DNA of 64,000 bases from Streptomyces pyxinicus (GCF_024753135.1 NZ_JANUGP010000023.1:1-64000); one strand, 5' to 3'; counted from the first letter of the stretch, positions 8,172 to 17,464 are shown. A program made the numbers and translations. Notes: a model not told the origin generated them from the sequence alone.

Positions 8172-8777
8172 GTGCTGGTCAAGTGGATTCGCTGCACCGT
8201 GGTGGACCGCCGCGGCTTCGAGCGCGGGCAGCGGAAATGGGCGGGGCTCCCGGGGGAGCCGGGGTTTCGGGGACAGGGCGGAGGCTGGAGCCGGCACCGG
8301 GAGGGCGTGGCGCACATCTTCGCCTTCTGGGAGAGCCGCGCCTTCTACGACTCCTTCATGGCCCGCTCCCACGACCGGCTGGCCGCCGCACAGGCCGGCA
8401 CGTTCAAGGACGCCCAGGTCAAACTGTTCGAGTACCGCTTCGACGTGAAGACCGGCTTCGAGCCCCGCTTCACCGACGCCGACCTGGTCCGGGTGGCCCT
8501 GTGCCGGGTGCGCGAGGAGCGTGTGGAGCACTTCACCCTCATGCAGGAGAAGGTCTGGAACCCCGCGATGGCCGGCTCCCCCGGCATGATCCGCGGCATG
8601 TTCGGCGAGGCACCCCGGCAGGAGTTCATGATCCTCTCGATGTGGCGGTCGGCGGCCGAGCACGGCAAGTACCGCACCGAGCGCGTGGAGCGCCTCGCCC
8701 TGCGCGCCCAGACGGAGGCGGACATCGCCGCGCTCTCCGGCGACATCGTGGAGCTGGAGCCGTCCTGGATAGTCTGA
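8172..8777 (+). CDS. DUF4937 (YdbC-like) domain protein
   Basis: A 201-aa cytoplasmic protein that appears to contain two related halves (about residues 1-95 and 96-195). Each has a KW/VR-start strand and an F-W-S-type segment, as in dimeric alpha-beta barrel proteins. The first half resembles DUF4937/YdbC, whose biochemical function is unknown. The GTG at 8172 has no ribosome site but lies 6 nt after TACGAT, consistent with a leaderless message. It is divergent from the TerD gene and lies upstream of a histidine phosphatase. Confidence 0.75.
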   Translation: MLVKWIRCTVVDRRGFERGQRKWAGLPGEPGFRGQGGGWSRHREGVAHIFAFWESRAFYDSFMARSHDRLAAAQAGTFKDAQVKLFEYRFDVKTGFEPRFTDADLVRVALCRVREERVEHFTLMQEKVWNPAMAGSPGMIRGMFGEAPRQEFMILSMWRSAAEHGKYRTERVERLALRAQTEADIAALSGDIVELEPSWIV

Positions 8778-8894
8778 GCGCCCCGTGCGTCGCGGTGCTG
8801 CCGCCGGGGAGACGATCCCGGCCGTTCCGGCGGTTCCGGTGTGACGTACACCGTATGGAGCCCGTACGAGGGCTCGACCGCCCCTCGTTCGATC

Positions 8895-8900
8895 TAGGGT
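8895..8900 (+). promoter_or_regulatory. Candidate -10 hexamer for a leaderless mRNA
   Basis: TAGGGT ends 6 nt before the ATG at 8907. The pattern is the same as at several other genes here and implies little or no 5' leader. Confidence 0.5.
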
Positions 8901-8906
8901 TTCGGC

Positions 8907-9566
8907 ATGGCACGACCACGGCGCATCGTCCTTGTCCGGCACGGCGAGTCCACGGGCAACATCGACGACTCCGTGTACGAGCGCGAGCCCGACCACGCCC
9001 TGGCGCTGACCGAGCGCGGCCGGCGGCAGGCCGAGCGGACCGGCGACAGACTCCGGCGGACCTTCGGCGACGAGCAGGTCAGCGTGTACGTGTCCCCCTA
9101 CCGCCGCACCCATGAGACGCTCCAGGCCTTCGGCCTCGACCCGGGCCTCATACGCGTCCGCGAGGAACCCAGACTCCGCGAGCAGGACTGGGGCAACTGG
9201 CAGGACCGCGACGACGTACGCCTCCAAAAGGCCTACCGGGACGCCTACGGCCACTTCTTCTTCCGGTTCCCGCAGGGTGAGTCCGGCGCGGACGTGTACG
9301 ACCGGGTCGGCGGCTTCCTGGAGAGCCTGTTCCGCAGCTTCGAGGCCCCGGACCACCCGCCCAACGTGCTCCTGGTGACCCACGGGCTGGCGATGCGGCT
9401 GTTCTGCATGCGCTGGTTCCACTGGACGGTCGCGGAATTCGAGTCACTGTCGAACCCCGGGAACGCCGAGATGCGGATGCTCGTTCTGGGAGAGGACGAC
9501 AAGTACACCCTCGACCGACCCTTCGAGCGCTGGCGGGAGCCGGTGCCGTACTGGGTCACCGGATAG
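8907..9566 (+). CDS. Histidine phosphatase family protein (phosphoglycerate-mutase-like)
   Basis: A 219-aa enzyme of the histidine phosphatase superfamily. The catalytic RHGE motif has H12 as the phospho-acceptor, and the second conserved histidine is in VTHGLAMRL near residue 160. There is no signal peptide, so it is cytoplasmic. The substrate cannot be told from sequence; small phosphate esters are typical. It probably starts on a leaderless mRNA. It is followed after 12 nt by an ADP-ribosylglycohydrolase gene, and the two may form an operon. Confidence 0.9.
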   Translation: MARPRRIVLVRHGESTGNIDDSVYEREPDHALALTERGRRQAERTGDRLRRTFGDEQVSVYVSPYRRTHETLQAFGLDPGLIRVREEPRLREQDWGNWQDRDDVRLQKAYRDAYGHFFFRFPQGESGADVYDRVGGFLESLFRSFEAPDHPPNVLLVTHGLAMRLFCMRWFHWTVAEFESLSNPGNAEMRMLVLGEDDKYTLDRPFERWREPVPYWVTG

Positions 9567-9578
9567 AGTGGCAGGGCG

Positions 9579-10493
9579 ATGACGGCTGACTCCTCTTCCT
9601 CCGGGCGCCTGGAGCGTGCGCTGGCGAGCCTGCGCGGACTCTCCGTGGGGGACGCCCTCGGCTCCCAGTACTTCGTCCCGGCGAACTACCCCCTGCTGAA
9701 GCGACGCGACCTGCCCGACGGCCCCTGGCAGTGGACCGACGACACCGAGATGGCCGGCTCCGTGGTCGCCGTGCTCGCCGCCCACCAGCGGGTCGACCAG
9801 GACGCGCTTGCCCGCTCCTTCGCCGAGCACCACGACTTCGACCGGGGCTACGGCCCCGCGGTGGGCCGCCTGCTGCGCCTGGTCCGCGAGGGCCAGGACT
9901 GGCGGGAACTGGCCGCCGCGCTCTTCAACGGACAGGGCTCCTGGGGCAACGGCGCCGCGATGCGCATCGCCCCCTTGGGCGCCTGGTACGCGGACGACCC
10001 GGAGCAGGCCACCCACCAGGCCGAGATCTCGGCCTACCCCACGCATCAGCACCGGGAGGCCGTGGTCGGGGCGATGGCCGTCGCGGCGGCGGCCGCGCTG
10101 GCCGGCTCGCCGGGCGGACCGCCCAGCCCCGAGGCGCTGCTGGACGGCGTCATCGCCCTGGTGCCGAAGAGCGCGGTCGGCCAGGGCCTGCGCCGCGCCC
10201 GCGACATGCTCGACTACGGCGACGCGGCCACCGTCGCGGCCGTCCTGGGCTGCGGCAGGCGTACGAGCGCCCACGACACCGTCCCCTTCGCCCTCTGGTC
10301 CGCCGCCCGCGCCCTCGGCGATTACGAGACGGCGTTCTGGACGACCGCCCAGGTGGGCGGCGACGTCGACACCACCTGCGCCATCGTGGGCGGCGTCCTC
10401 GCCGCGAGCAAGGCCGGAGCCCCGCCCGCGGCATGGGTGGAGCGGACCGAGGCGCTGCCGGAGTGGGTGCCCGACGGGCTCGGAGCGTCTTGA
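9579..10493 (+). CDS. ADP-ribosylglycohydrolase family protein
   Basis: A 304-aa enzyme of the ADP-ribosylglycohydrolase (DraG/ARH) fold that would remove ADP-ribose from proteins or small molecules. The metal-binding motifs are WTDDTEM near residue 52 and GGDVDTTCAIVGG near residue 260, both with the acidic residues that bind two magnesium ions. It follows the histidine phosphatase closely. The ATG is 9 nt downstream of TAGAGT (9564-9569), so it may also have its own short-leader promoter. The exact substrate is unknown. Confidence 0.9.
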   Translation: MTADSSSSGRLERALASLRGLSVGDALGSQYFVPANYPLLKRRDLPDGPWQWTDDTEMAGSVVAVLAAHQRVDQDALARSFAEHHDFDRGYGPAVGRLLRLVREGQDWRELAAALFNGQGSWGNGAAMRIAPLGAWYADDPEQATHQAEISAYPTHQHREAVVGAMAVAAAAALAGSPGGPPSPEALLDGVIALVPKSAVGQGLRRARDMLDYGDAATVAAVLGCGRRTSAHDTVPFALWSAARALGDYETAFWTTAQVGGDVDTTCAIVGGVLAASKAGAPPAAWVERTEALPEWVPDGLGAS

Positions 10494-10868
10494 CATCGCA
10501 CTTCACCACACCCTTCGCGACTGCGATCGGAGGCGAGTGGAGTGTCTCCGGGAAGGTGATCGACGGGGTGTGGTGGGGTCGGCCAGCCGCATGGCAATAG
10601 GCGGCACCCCCACGCAACCGAGCGGGTAAAACTCTGCCGGGTCCCCGCCGTGTGCGTCCTTCCGGCGCCGCCCCGGGCCACGGTGCCGTGTCGCTGCACT
10701 GTGTGCGGGAGCGAATGCGACGGCGCCGAGCCGCCAGGACGAATCGCCCGGTGGGCACTTCCGTCGACGACTCTCGACGGAACCCGGCATTCCGCTCCGG
10801 CGGCTACCGGACGCTTCGGCCGACCGGGGTGTCACCCGCCGATCCGGGCGGCGTACGCTAAGGGCGCC
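10494..10868. other. Intergenic region upstream of rnhB
   Basis: No gene with convincing codon use is visible. A perfect 9-bp inverted repeat (10759-10767 with 10774-10782, 6-nt loop) lies about 90 bp before rnhB. TACGCT at 10854-10859, 9 nt before the rnhB ATG, could be a -10 hexamer. Confidence 0.4.
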
Positions 10869-11570
10869 ATGCCGTACGAACCGCCTACCCACACCGTCGA
10901 GCGCTCCCTGCGCGCCACGACCGGAGCGAAGATCATTGCCGGTGTCGACGAGGTGGGACGCGGCGCCTGGGCCGGTCCCGTCACCGTCTGCGCGGCGATC
11001 ACCGGACTCCGTCGGCCGCCCGAGGGTCTCACCGACTCCAAGCTGCTGACGATCCGGCGCCGTACGGAACTGGCCGAGATCCTGCGGACATGGGTGACGT
11101 CCTACGCGCTCGGGCATGCTTCCCCCGAGGAGATCGACGAACTGGGGATGACGGCCGCACTGCGGCTCGCGGCGGTCCGTGCCCTCGGCACCCTGCCCGT
11201 CCGCCCCGACGCCGTGATCCTCGACGGCAAGCACGACTATCTCGGCACCCCCTGGCAGGTCCGCACGGTGATCAAGGGCGACCGTTCCTGCGTCGCCGTC
11301 GCGGCGGCCTCGGTGATCGCGAAGGTTCAGCGCGACAAAATGATGGCCGAACTGGGCATCGACCATGCAGACTTCGGATTCGCGGACAACGCTGGGTATC
11401 CGTCGCCCGTGCACAAGGCCGCACTGGAGGAGCGGGGGCCCACCCCGCACCACCGGTTGTCGTGGGCGTATCTTGATGCGTTGCCCCAGTGGCGGCACCT
11501 CAAGAAGGCCCGCACCTGGGCGGACGCACGCGTTCCGGAGATCGACGGTCAGCTCGGCTTCGACTTCTGA
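10869..11570 (+). CDS. rnhB: Ribonuclease HII
   Basis: A 233-aa enzyme that cuts the RNA strand of RNA-DNA hybrids, including single ribonucleotides left in DNA. The catalytic acidic residues are D27 and E28 in GVDEVGRG, D119 in VILDG and D156 in the AKVQRD motif. The length is typical. The start is the ATG at 10869; there is no strong ribosome site, and a possible -10 lies 9 nt upstream. It sits among genes for nucleotide metabolism and DNA repair. Confidence 0.95.
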   Translation: MPYEPPTHTVERSLRATTGAKIIAGVDEVGRGAWAGPVTVCAAITGLRRPPEGLTDSKLLTIRRRTELAEILRTWVTSYALGHASPEEIDELGMTAALRLAAVRALGTLPVRPDAVILDGKHDYLGTPWQVRTVIKGDRSCVAVAAASVIAKVQRDKMMAELGIDHADFGFADNAGYPSPVHKAALEERGPTPHHRLSWAYLDALPQWRHLKKARTWADARVPEIDGQLGFDF

Positions 11571-11617
11571 CGGTTCCGGTCGCACTGATGTGCCCCCCGG
11601 TCGTCCATACCGCACCA

Positions 11618-12271
11618 ATGTTTGATAAAAATCAGCTCATGCCTCTCATTCCCGAGGAGCCTCAGATTCACGAGAGTGCCCAGGGTCCCCGCGCAACTCC
11701 GGCCAGTGGCCGTACCGCGCCGACCCCTCGCCCCGTACCCGGCCCCCGACCCGCGGCTCCGTCCCGCCCCGGTCGTCCCGGCCCCGTAAGGCCGATGCCG
11801 CCGGCGCAGCGCGCGCCGCGTGACGTGGCTCCGGCCAAGCCGGGCCCCTCCGGCCCCGCCACCGCGTCCGCCTCCGTGGCGCCGCCCCAGATCCAGTTGA
11901 TCCCCGCCTCGGCCGAAGGCGCGCTCGACGCCGCGGACGAGGCGGTGGACCTGCTGCTGGACTCGGGCCGTGCCCCCGGTGAGGTGCTCGTGATCACCAC
12001 CGGTGCCCAGCACCCGTGGGCCGAGCACGAGTTGTCCTTCAGCGAAGCCTCCTACTGGGCGCAGCACGACGCCGGCGACGACGTCTTCTACGCCGACGCC
12101 ACCGCCGCCGCGCGCGCCGGATCCCGTCCCGTGGTCGTCGTGGCCGTCAATGGAGGTCCCGCCTCCGCCGCTGCCACCGTCCTCCCGCTGGCCCACTCCC
12201 GGGCCGGAGCACTCCTGATCGTCTGCGGCGACCCGCAGCAGATCAACTCGGTGGCGGGCGCGGGTCTCTGA
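11618..12271 (+). CDS. Unknown protein with a helicase-C-terminus-like domain
   Basis: A 217-aa protein that I do not recognise as a named gene. The first 85 residues are Pro/Ala/Arg-rich and probably disordered. Residues about 87-217 form a compact alpha-beta domain with VLVITTG, VVVVAVNGG, LAHSRAGALLIVCGDP in that order. These resemble motifs V-VI of UvrD/SF1 helicase C-terminal domains, but no Walker A motif or motor core is present. The start could be the ATG at 11618 or 11639; the region is AT-rich and has no clear ribosome site. It lies 47 bp after rnhB. Function is unknown. Confidence 0.7.
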   Translation: MFDKNQLMPLIPEEPQIHESAQGPRATPASGRTAPTPRPVPGPRPAAPSRPGRPGPVRPMPPAQRAPRDVAPAKPGPSGPATASASVAPPQIQLIPASAEGALDAADEAVDLLLDSGRAPGEVLVITTGAQHPWAEHELSFSEASYWAQHDAGDDVFYADATAAARAGSRPVVVVAVNGGPASAAATVLPLAHSRAGALLIVCGDPQQINSVAGAGL

Positions 12272-12634
12272 GCCGCGTACGGCACCTCGGGACACCGGGG
12301 CGCCGCAGGAGCCGCGCCGACGGCATCCGCACGGTGCGGCCTTCGGCCTGCCCGGGCGGGGGCCGGCGGTCGTCGCGCCCGGCGGCTCGCCGCCCGGCGC
12401 CACGGAAGTCTCGCGCTACGGGGGCGGCGGCGACCGTCAGGAGGAGTGCCCCGGTGGCCGCCGTCGGCGACCGCCGTGGGCGTACGGCGGGGGCGTGCGG
12501 CGTGGGCGTGCGGCGTCGGCCCGGTTCCTCGTCCGTGGGTGAACTCTCCCTGGCTCCGCGCCAGGTGAGGCGGAGGCTCAAGACAGCGCACGGCGACGCG
12601 AGGGATCAGCCGGTGACCGGCCGGGCGTCTTCCC
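12272..12634. other. Intergenic region between convergent unknown genes
   Basis: Very GC-rich, with no open frame showing convincing Streptomyces codon bias or a ribosome site. It separates two convergent genes. I see no strong hairpin or repeat. Confidence 0.35.
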
Positions 12635-13255
12635 TCAGCGGGCTGCCGCCCGCCGCAGGACCTCCGAGACGGGGCCGCCGCTCCGGGGCGCCAGCGGCGG
12701 AGCCTGCGCCAGAGCGAAGGGCTCCGGGGCGGAGTGCGCGTGGGGACGGCGTCCGCCGCGCCCCTCGCCGAGCACCTGCCAGCCCTCCTGCGTCAGCGTG
12801 ATGTACGCCCCGCACCTGAGCCCGTGCAGCGTGCAGGCGTCGCGCAGACCCCACATCCAGGCGCCGTCCTCCTCCGTCCAACGCCCGTCGCCCTCACGGC
12901 AGTAGAGCAGCACGGCCGTCCGCACGGGGGTGCGGCGCCGCAGGTCGTGCGGAATGACCCGGCGCAGCTGGGACAGCAGCGCATTGCGGAACATCCACCC
13001 GTCCGCCGGCGCGGGACGGCGGGTGAACGAGGCGCTGGCGCACAGCCGTTCCTCGGGATCGAGGACGGCGATGACCGCCGTCTGCGGCTTGGGGTGATGC
13101 CGGGCGTGCAGCCCGCTGACGACCTCACGGGGGTTGCGCAGCAGAGGGATACCGGCGGCCGCCCACTCCGCCGGTTCGAGCAGGCGACTGGCGGAGGCGG
13201 TGGACGCGGACGTCGACAACGAGGCCGCCGAGGACGAGGCGAATCCGAAGGTCAC
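12635..13255 (-). CDS. Hypothetical protein, function unknown
   Basis: A 206-aa protein that I do not recognise. The N-terminus is Ser/Ala-rich (residues 1-25). A core of about residues 28-165 contains VIAVLDPEERLCASASF, LLYCREGDG and GAYITLTQEGW. Strand-helix alternation suggests a small alpha-beta fold. The tail is Pro/Arg/Ala-rich. The start is the GTG at 13255, which has a very good GGGAGG ribosome site 4 nt upstream. It lies downstream of recQ on the same strand, separated by 268 bp with a hairpin. No signal peptide or membrane segment is visible. Confidence 0.7.
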   Translation of the reverse strand: MTFGFASSSAASLSTSASTASASRLLEPAEWAAAGIPLLRNPREVVSGLHARHHPKPQTAVIAVLDPEERLCASASFTRRPAPADGWMFRNALLSQLRRVIPHDLRRRTPVRTAVLLYCREGDGRWTEEDGAWMWGLRDACTLHGLRCGAYITLTQEGWQVLGEGRGGRRPHAHSAPEPFALAQAPPLAPRSGGPVSEVLRRAAAR

Positions 13256-13411
13256 GTTCCTCCCTTCGGCTACGCGCCCATACTGCGGGCGAGGTCGGAT
13301 TCGGGGGAGCGCGCACCGCAGCGGAGCCCAACCGGACCACGGGCGAGCCGTGCGGGGAGCGGATCTCAATTCTTCCTGTCGAACTGGGATGCGGCAACGA
13401 GCAATTGGCGC

Positions 13412-13433
13412 CACCGCCGGTTATCTGGCGGTG
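13412..13433 (-). terminator. Hairpin downstream of the RecQ-like gene
   Basis: A 9-bp stem including one G-T pair (13412-13420 with 13425-13433) with a TTAT loop, about 90 bp past the recQ stop codon on the minus strand. It may end the recQ transcript or lie in the promoter region of the next gene. Confidence 0.45.
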
Positions 13434-13523
13434 CGGGGTTTATATCCCTACCCACCAAGTCGGCGTATGACGCCCGAGGCGTCGGATCACGTCACGGGGC
13501 GGTCGCCTCCGAAGGACAGGCGG

Positions 13524-15689
13524 TCATCCCTGGACGGCGAGCACCAGGGGCAGCACCCCTCGCGCCCCCGACTTTCTCAGCAGGCGTGCCGCCACCGCGA
13601 GCGTCCAGCCCGTCTCGGTGAAGTCGTCGACCAACAGCACCGGTCCCTGAGCGTCGGCGAGCGCCGCCGCGAGAGCGGGCGGCACCGTCAACGCGCCGTC
13701 CAGGGCCTTCAGTCGCTGCGCGCTGTTGCTGCGCGGCACCCGGGGCACGTCCTCGGCGTACTCCACCGCCCCGAGCAGGGGCATCCGGCCGACCTCGGCG
13801 ATCCGGGCGCCCAGTGAGTGGACGAGTCGCGGCCGGGTGCGCGAGGCGAGCGTGACCACGCCCACCGGACGAGGTGGTGCGTCGGGTGTGCCGGAAGCCC
13901 AGCCGCCGGGCCCCCGGGCCCAGTCGGCCAGCACGTCCACCACCGCCCGTGCCACGTCGTCCGGCACGGGCGTGTCCGGTGCCTGGGGCGCGAGGAGTGG
14001 ACGCAGCCGATTGCCCCAGCCGATGTCCGACAGGCGGCCCAGGGCCCGCCCCCGCGAGGCCTGTTCACCGGCCGGGATACGGCCCTTGAGGTCGACCCCG
14101 ACCGCCGGCAGGCCGGTCGGCCACATGCGGCGCGGCTCGACCTCGACTCCCGCACGGCCGAGATCGCCGCGCGCGGCGTCCAGCGCCGCGGGGGACAGAT
14201 CGGCGGTGAAGCGCGGCCCCGCGCAGTTGTCGCAGCGGCCACACGGTTTGGCGCCCTCGTCGTCCAGTTGGCGCTGCAGGAATTCCATCCGGCACTCGTC
14301 GGTGGACGCGTACCCACGCATCGCCTCCTGCTCGGCCGCGCGCTGCCGGGCCACCCAGGCGTAGCGCTCGGTGTCGTACGACCACGGCTGCCCGGTGGCG
14401 ACCCATCCGCCCTTGACCCGCCGCACCGCTCCGTCGACGTCGAGGACCTTCAGCATGGTCTCCAGCCGGGAGCGGCGCAGCTCGACCAGCGGCTCCAGCG
14501 CGGGCAGCGACAGCGGCCCCTCCGCCCGGGCGAGGACGTCCAGGGTGCGCCGCACCAGCTCCTCGGGAGGGAAAGCCAGCGAGGCGAAGTACTGCCAGAT
14601 CGCCTCGTCCTCCCTGCCCGGCAGCAACAGCACCTCGGCGTGGTCGACACCTCGGCCGGCCCGGCCCACCTGCTGATAGTAGGCGATCGGTGAGGAGGGC
14701 GAACCGAGGTGGACCACGAAACCGAGGTCGGGCTTGTCGAACCCCATCCCGAGCGCCGAGGTGGCCACCAGCGCCTTCACCCGGTTCGCCAGCAGATCGT
14801 CCTCCGCCTGCTGCCGCTCGGCGTTCTCCGTCTTGCCCGTGTACGACGCGACCGTGTGCCCGCGCCGGCGCAGGAAGGCGGTGACCTCCTCGGCGGCGGC
14901 GACGGTGAGGGTGTAGACGATGCCCGATCCCGGCAGCTCGTCGAGGTGGTCGGCGAGCCAGGCCATCCGGTGCACGGCGTCCGGCAGCCGCAGCGCGTTG
15001 AGGCTGAGGCTCTCCCGGTCCAGCGGCCCGCGCAGCACCAGCGCGTCCGAGGTGCCGCCGGTGCCCAGTTGCTCGGCGACGTCCGCGGTCACCCGCGCGT
15101 TGGCCGTGGCCGTGGTGGCCAGCACCGGGACGCCGGGCGGCAGGTCGGCGAGCATGGTGCGCAGCCGTCGGTAGTCGGGACGGAAGTCATGGCCCCAGTC
15201 GGAGATGCAGTGGGCCTCGTCCACGACCAGGAGACCGGTCGCGGCCGACAGCTTGGGCAGCACCTGATCGCGGAAGTCCGGGTTGTTGAGACGCTCGGGC
15301 GAGACGAGCAGGACGTCCACCTCGCCGGCCGCGATCTCGTCCTGGACCGAGGTCCATTCCTCGGTGTTGGCCGAGTTGATGGTCCGGGCGTGGATACCGG
15401 CCCGGGACGCCGCCTCCACCTGGTTGCGCATGAGCGCGAGCAGCGGCGAGACGATCACCGTCGGCCCGCTCCCGGCGGCCCGCAGAAGCGATGTCGCCAC
15501 GAAGTACACCGCGGACTTGCCCCATCCCGTCCGCTGCACGACCAGAGCCCGGCGGCGGTCGGCGACCAGCGCCTCGATCGCCCGCCACTGGTCCTCGCGC
15601 AGCCGTGCCGCGCCCGTGGCATCCCCGACGAGCCGGGCGAGGACGGCGTCGGCCCTGGCCCGGAGATCCGCGTTGCTCGTGTGTTCCAT
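13524..15689 (-). CDS. RecQ-family helicase with C-terminal phosphoribosyltransferase-like domain
   Basis: A 721-aa protein. Residues about 20-370 are a RecQ motor: Q-region LREDQW, Walker A RTGWGKS, DEAH box VVDEAHCISDWG, motif III TTATANARV and motif VI QQVGRAGR. A zinc site CGRCDNC follows near residue 470. Instead of an HRDC domain, residues about 560-721 resemble a type I phosphoribosyltransferase, with the PRPP-loop-like sequence VLLVDDFTETG near the C-terminus. It should unwind DNA 3' to 5'. The tail's role is unknown. The ATG at 15689 is used here; an ATG at 15698 is also possible. It is divergent from the DUF4192 gene. Confidence 0.87.
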   Translation of the reverse strand: MEHTSNADLRARADAVLARLVGDATGAARLREDQWRAIEALVADRRRALVVQRTGWGKSAVYFVATSLLRAAGSGPTVIVSPLLALMRNQVEAASRAGIHARTINSANTEEWTSVQDEIAAGEVDVLLVSPERLNNPDFRDQVLPKLSAATGLLVVDEAHCISDWGHDFRPDYRRLRTMLADLPPGVPVLATTATANARVTADVAEQLGTGGTSDALVLRGPLDRESLSLNALRLPDAVHRMAWLADHLDELPGSGIVYTLTVAAAEEVTAFLRRRGHTVASYTGKTENAERQQAEDDLLANRVKALVATSALGMGFDKPDLGFVVHLGSPSSPIAYYQQVGRAGRGVDHAEVLLLPGREDEAIWQYFASLAFPPEELVRRTLDVLARAEGPLSLPALEPLVELRRSRLETMLKVLDVDGAVRRVKGGWVATGQPWSYDTERYAWVARQRAAEQEAMRGYASTDECRMEFLQRQLDDEGAKPCGRCDNCAGPRFTADLSPAALDAARGDLGRAGVEVEPRRMWPTGLPAVGVDLKGRIPAGEQASRGRALGRLSDIGWGNRLRPLLAPQAPDTPVPDDVARAVVDVLADWARGPGGWASGTPDAPPRPVGVVTLASRTRPRLVHSLGARIAEVGRMPLLGAVEYAEDVPRVPRSNSAQRLKALDGALTVPPALAAALADAQGPVLLVDDFTETGWTLAVAARLLRKSGARGVLPLVLAVQG

Positions 15690-15820
15690 GTCCTCCATAC
15701 AACAGGACCGGACCGACAGCCGGGCGAGGCTGTGGACAGCGACGACGGCGTTGTCGTGTCCCTGATTCGACTTATCCACAGGCCCGAGCGGCGCCACGGA
15801 ATCCGCGAGATCGTCTGCGC

Positions 15821-17269
15821 ATGACGAATCACAGCGAAACCACCGGACCCTCCGAAAACCGAGACATCCCAGGGCAGCTGCCCTCCGCCGCATCCGCCGC
15901 ACACGACCCACAGGTGACCCTCCGCACCCCCGCGGAGCTGGCCGACGCCCTGCCGTACCTGCTCGGTTACCGCCCCGAGGACAGCATGGTGCTGGTCGCC
16001 CTCCACGACCGCGAGGGCAAGGGCAGGTTCGGCGGCCGGGCCCGGCTCGGTATCCCCGCCGGCCAGGAGGACTGGACGGCCGCCGCCCGACAACTGGCCC
16101 ATGGGCTGGTGACCGGCAGCGAGCGGCGCCGGGGCCGCCCGGAGCAGATGGTGGCCTACGTCTGCCAGGAGCCGTCCCCCGGCGAGACGGGCCAGGACGT
16201 CAAACGACGCCTCGAAGGGCTGGCCCACGCCCTGCGCGTCGAGTGCGGCAACCTCGACGTGCCGGTCATCGAGGCACTGTGCATCTCGGACGGCCGCTTC
16301 TGGAGTTACTGCTGCCCGACCGAGAGCTGCTGCCCCGCGGAGGGCTCGCCCATGGGTCTGCCCGGCACCTCCGTCCTCGCCGCCGCGGCGACCTACGCCG
16401 GCCTCCAGGTACGCGGCACACTCCGGGAGCTGCACGCCCGGTTCCAGCCCCGGGAATCCGCCGCGGCGCTGGAACAGGAGATCGCCCTGGACGCGGCGGG
16501 CATGACCCTGGTGCCCCGCATCCTGGACGAGACCAGTCGTGCGGGCATCGCGGCGGAGACCCTCACGCTCGCCGAGCGGATCATCCGCCGCTTCGCCGCC
16601 GCGACACCGGTCTCCGGCACCCACCCGGCCGACCTGCGTGACGACGGCCTGCTCGGTGACGACGAGGCGGCCGCCCTCATTCTCGGCCTCCAGGACCGCA
16701 CGACCCGGGACCGCGCGGCCGCCTGGATGGAGGGCGAGGAAGCGGCCCCGGCCCTGCGGCTCTGGCGCGCCCTGGCCCGTCGGTGCGTCGGGCCGTACCA
16801 CGAGCACGCCGCCGCACCACTGACCCTGGCCGGCTGGGTCGCCTGGTCGACGGGTGACGAACTGGAGGCACGCGAGGCGTTGGCCATGGCACTGGGCGCG
16901 GACCGGGACTACCTCTTCGCCCGCCTGCTCCACCAGGCCTGCAACGAAGGCCTCGACCCGGAGGCGATCCGCCGCTGCCTGCGGGCGGAACCCTCGGGCC
17001 GTGTGTCGCCGCGGAGCGAGGCTCAGCCGCAGTCGGCGACGCTGACGGAGCCCGAGCCGGACGGCAGGGCGCCGGGTGACCAGGCTGCCGAGGCGGGCAC
17101 GGCCACCGGCACCCGCCGACGCCGCCGGGTCCGGCCCGCCGACGGTTCACGCGCCAAGCGACCGTCCGCGACGAGGCGACGGCCGACGGGCACCCGCCCC
17201 CTGCCGACCGCCTCGGACTCCACCGGGCCGGCCACCAGGGCCCTCCACGCCACCCGAGAGGAGGAATAG
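15821..17269 (+). CDS. DUF4192 domain protein
   Basis: A 482-aa cytoplasmic protein of the actinobacterial DUF4192 family. The family core spans about residues 25-395, starting with VTLRTPAELADALPYLLGYRPEDSMV (shortened: the LGYRPEDSMV segment is diagnostic). A cluster of cysteines (YCCPTESCCP, near residue 170) is conspicuous. The last 85 residues are basic and low complexity. The biochemical function is unknown. The ATG at 15821 is the first that fits the family start. It is divergent from the RecQ gene, sharing 131 bp of upstream DNA. Confidence 0.8.
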   Translation: MTNHSETTGPSENRDIPGQLPSAASAAHDPQVTLRTPAELADALPYLLGYRPEDSMVLVALHDREGKGRFGGRARLGIPAGQEDWTAAARQLAHGLVTGSERRRGRPEQMVAYVCQEPSPGETGQDVKRRLEGLAHALRVECGNLDVPVIEALCISDGRFWSYCCPTESCCPAEGSPMGLPGTSVLAAAATYAGLQVRGTLRELHARFQPRESAAALEQEIALDAAGMTLVPRILDETSRAGIAAETLTLAERIIRRFAAATPVSGTHPADLRDDGLLGDDEAAALILGLQDRTTRDRAAAWMEGEEAAPALRLWRALARRCVGPYHEHAAAPLTLAGWVAWSTGDELEAREALAMALGADRDYLFARLLHQACNEGLDPEAIRRCLRAEPSGRVSPRSEAQPQSATLTEPEPDGRAPGDQAAEAGTATGTRRRRRVRPADGSRAKRPSATRRRPTGTRPLPTASDSTGPATRALHATREEE

Positions 17270-17431
17270 ACCCCCGCCCGCCGGGACGATCACACCGCAC
17301 CCGCTGCGCTGCGCCCCCGCAACAGGGCGTGTGACCTCGTACGACGCGACGACCGCGAAGAAAGGGAGCCGAACCCGACCGCCATAACGGAACGAAGCGG
17401 AACCACCACCTCTGCGACCGCCGAAGGGAGT

Positions 17432-17460
17432 GTTTATCGTCAGGCAGACGACTATCATCG
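17432..17460. promoter_or_regulatory. Candidate operator and -10 for the Nudix gene
   Basis: TCGTC (17437-17441) and GACGA (17447-17451) form a 5-bp inverted repeat with a 5-nt spacer, embedded in TATCGTC and TATCATC half-site-like sequences. TATCAT (17453-17458) ends 6 nt before the Nudix ATG and fits a leaderless -10. A repressor here would cover the promoter; autoregulation by the NrtR-like product is possible. Confidence 0.4.
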
Positions 17461-17464
17461 CGGC

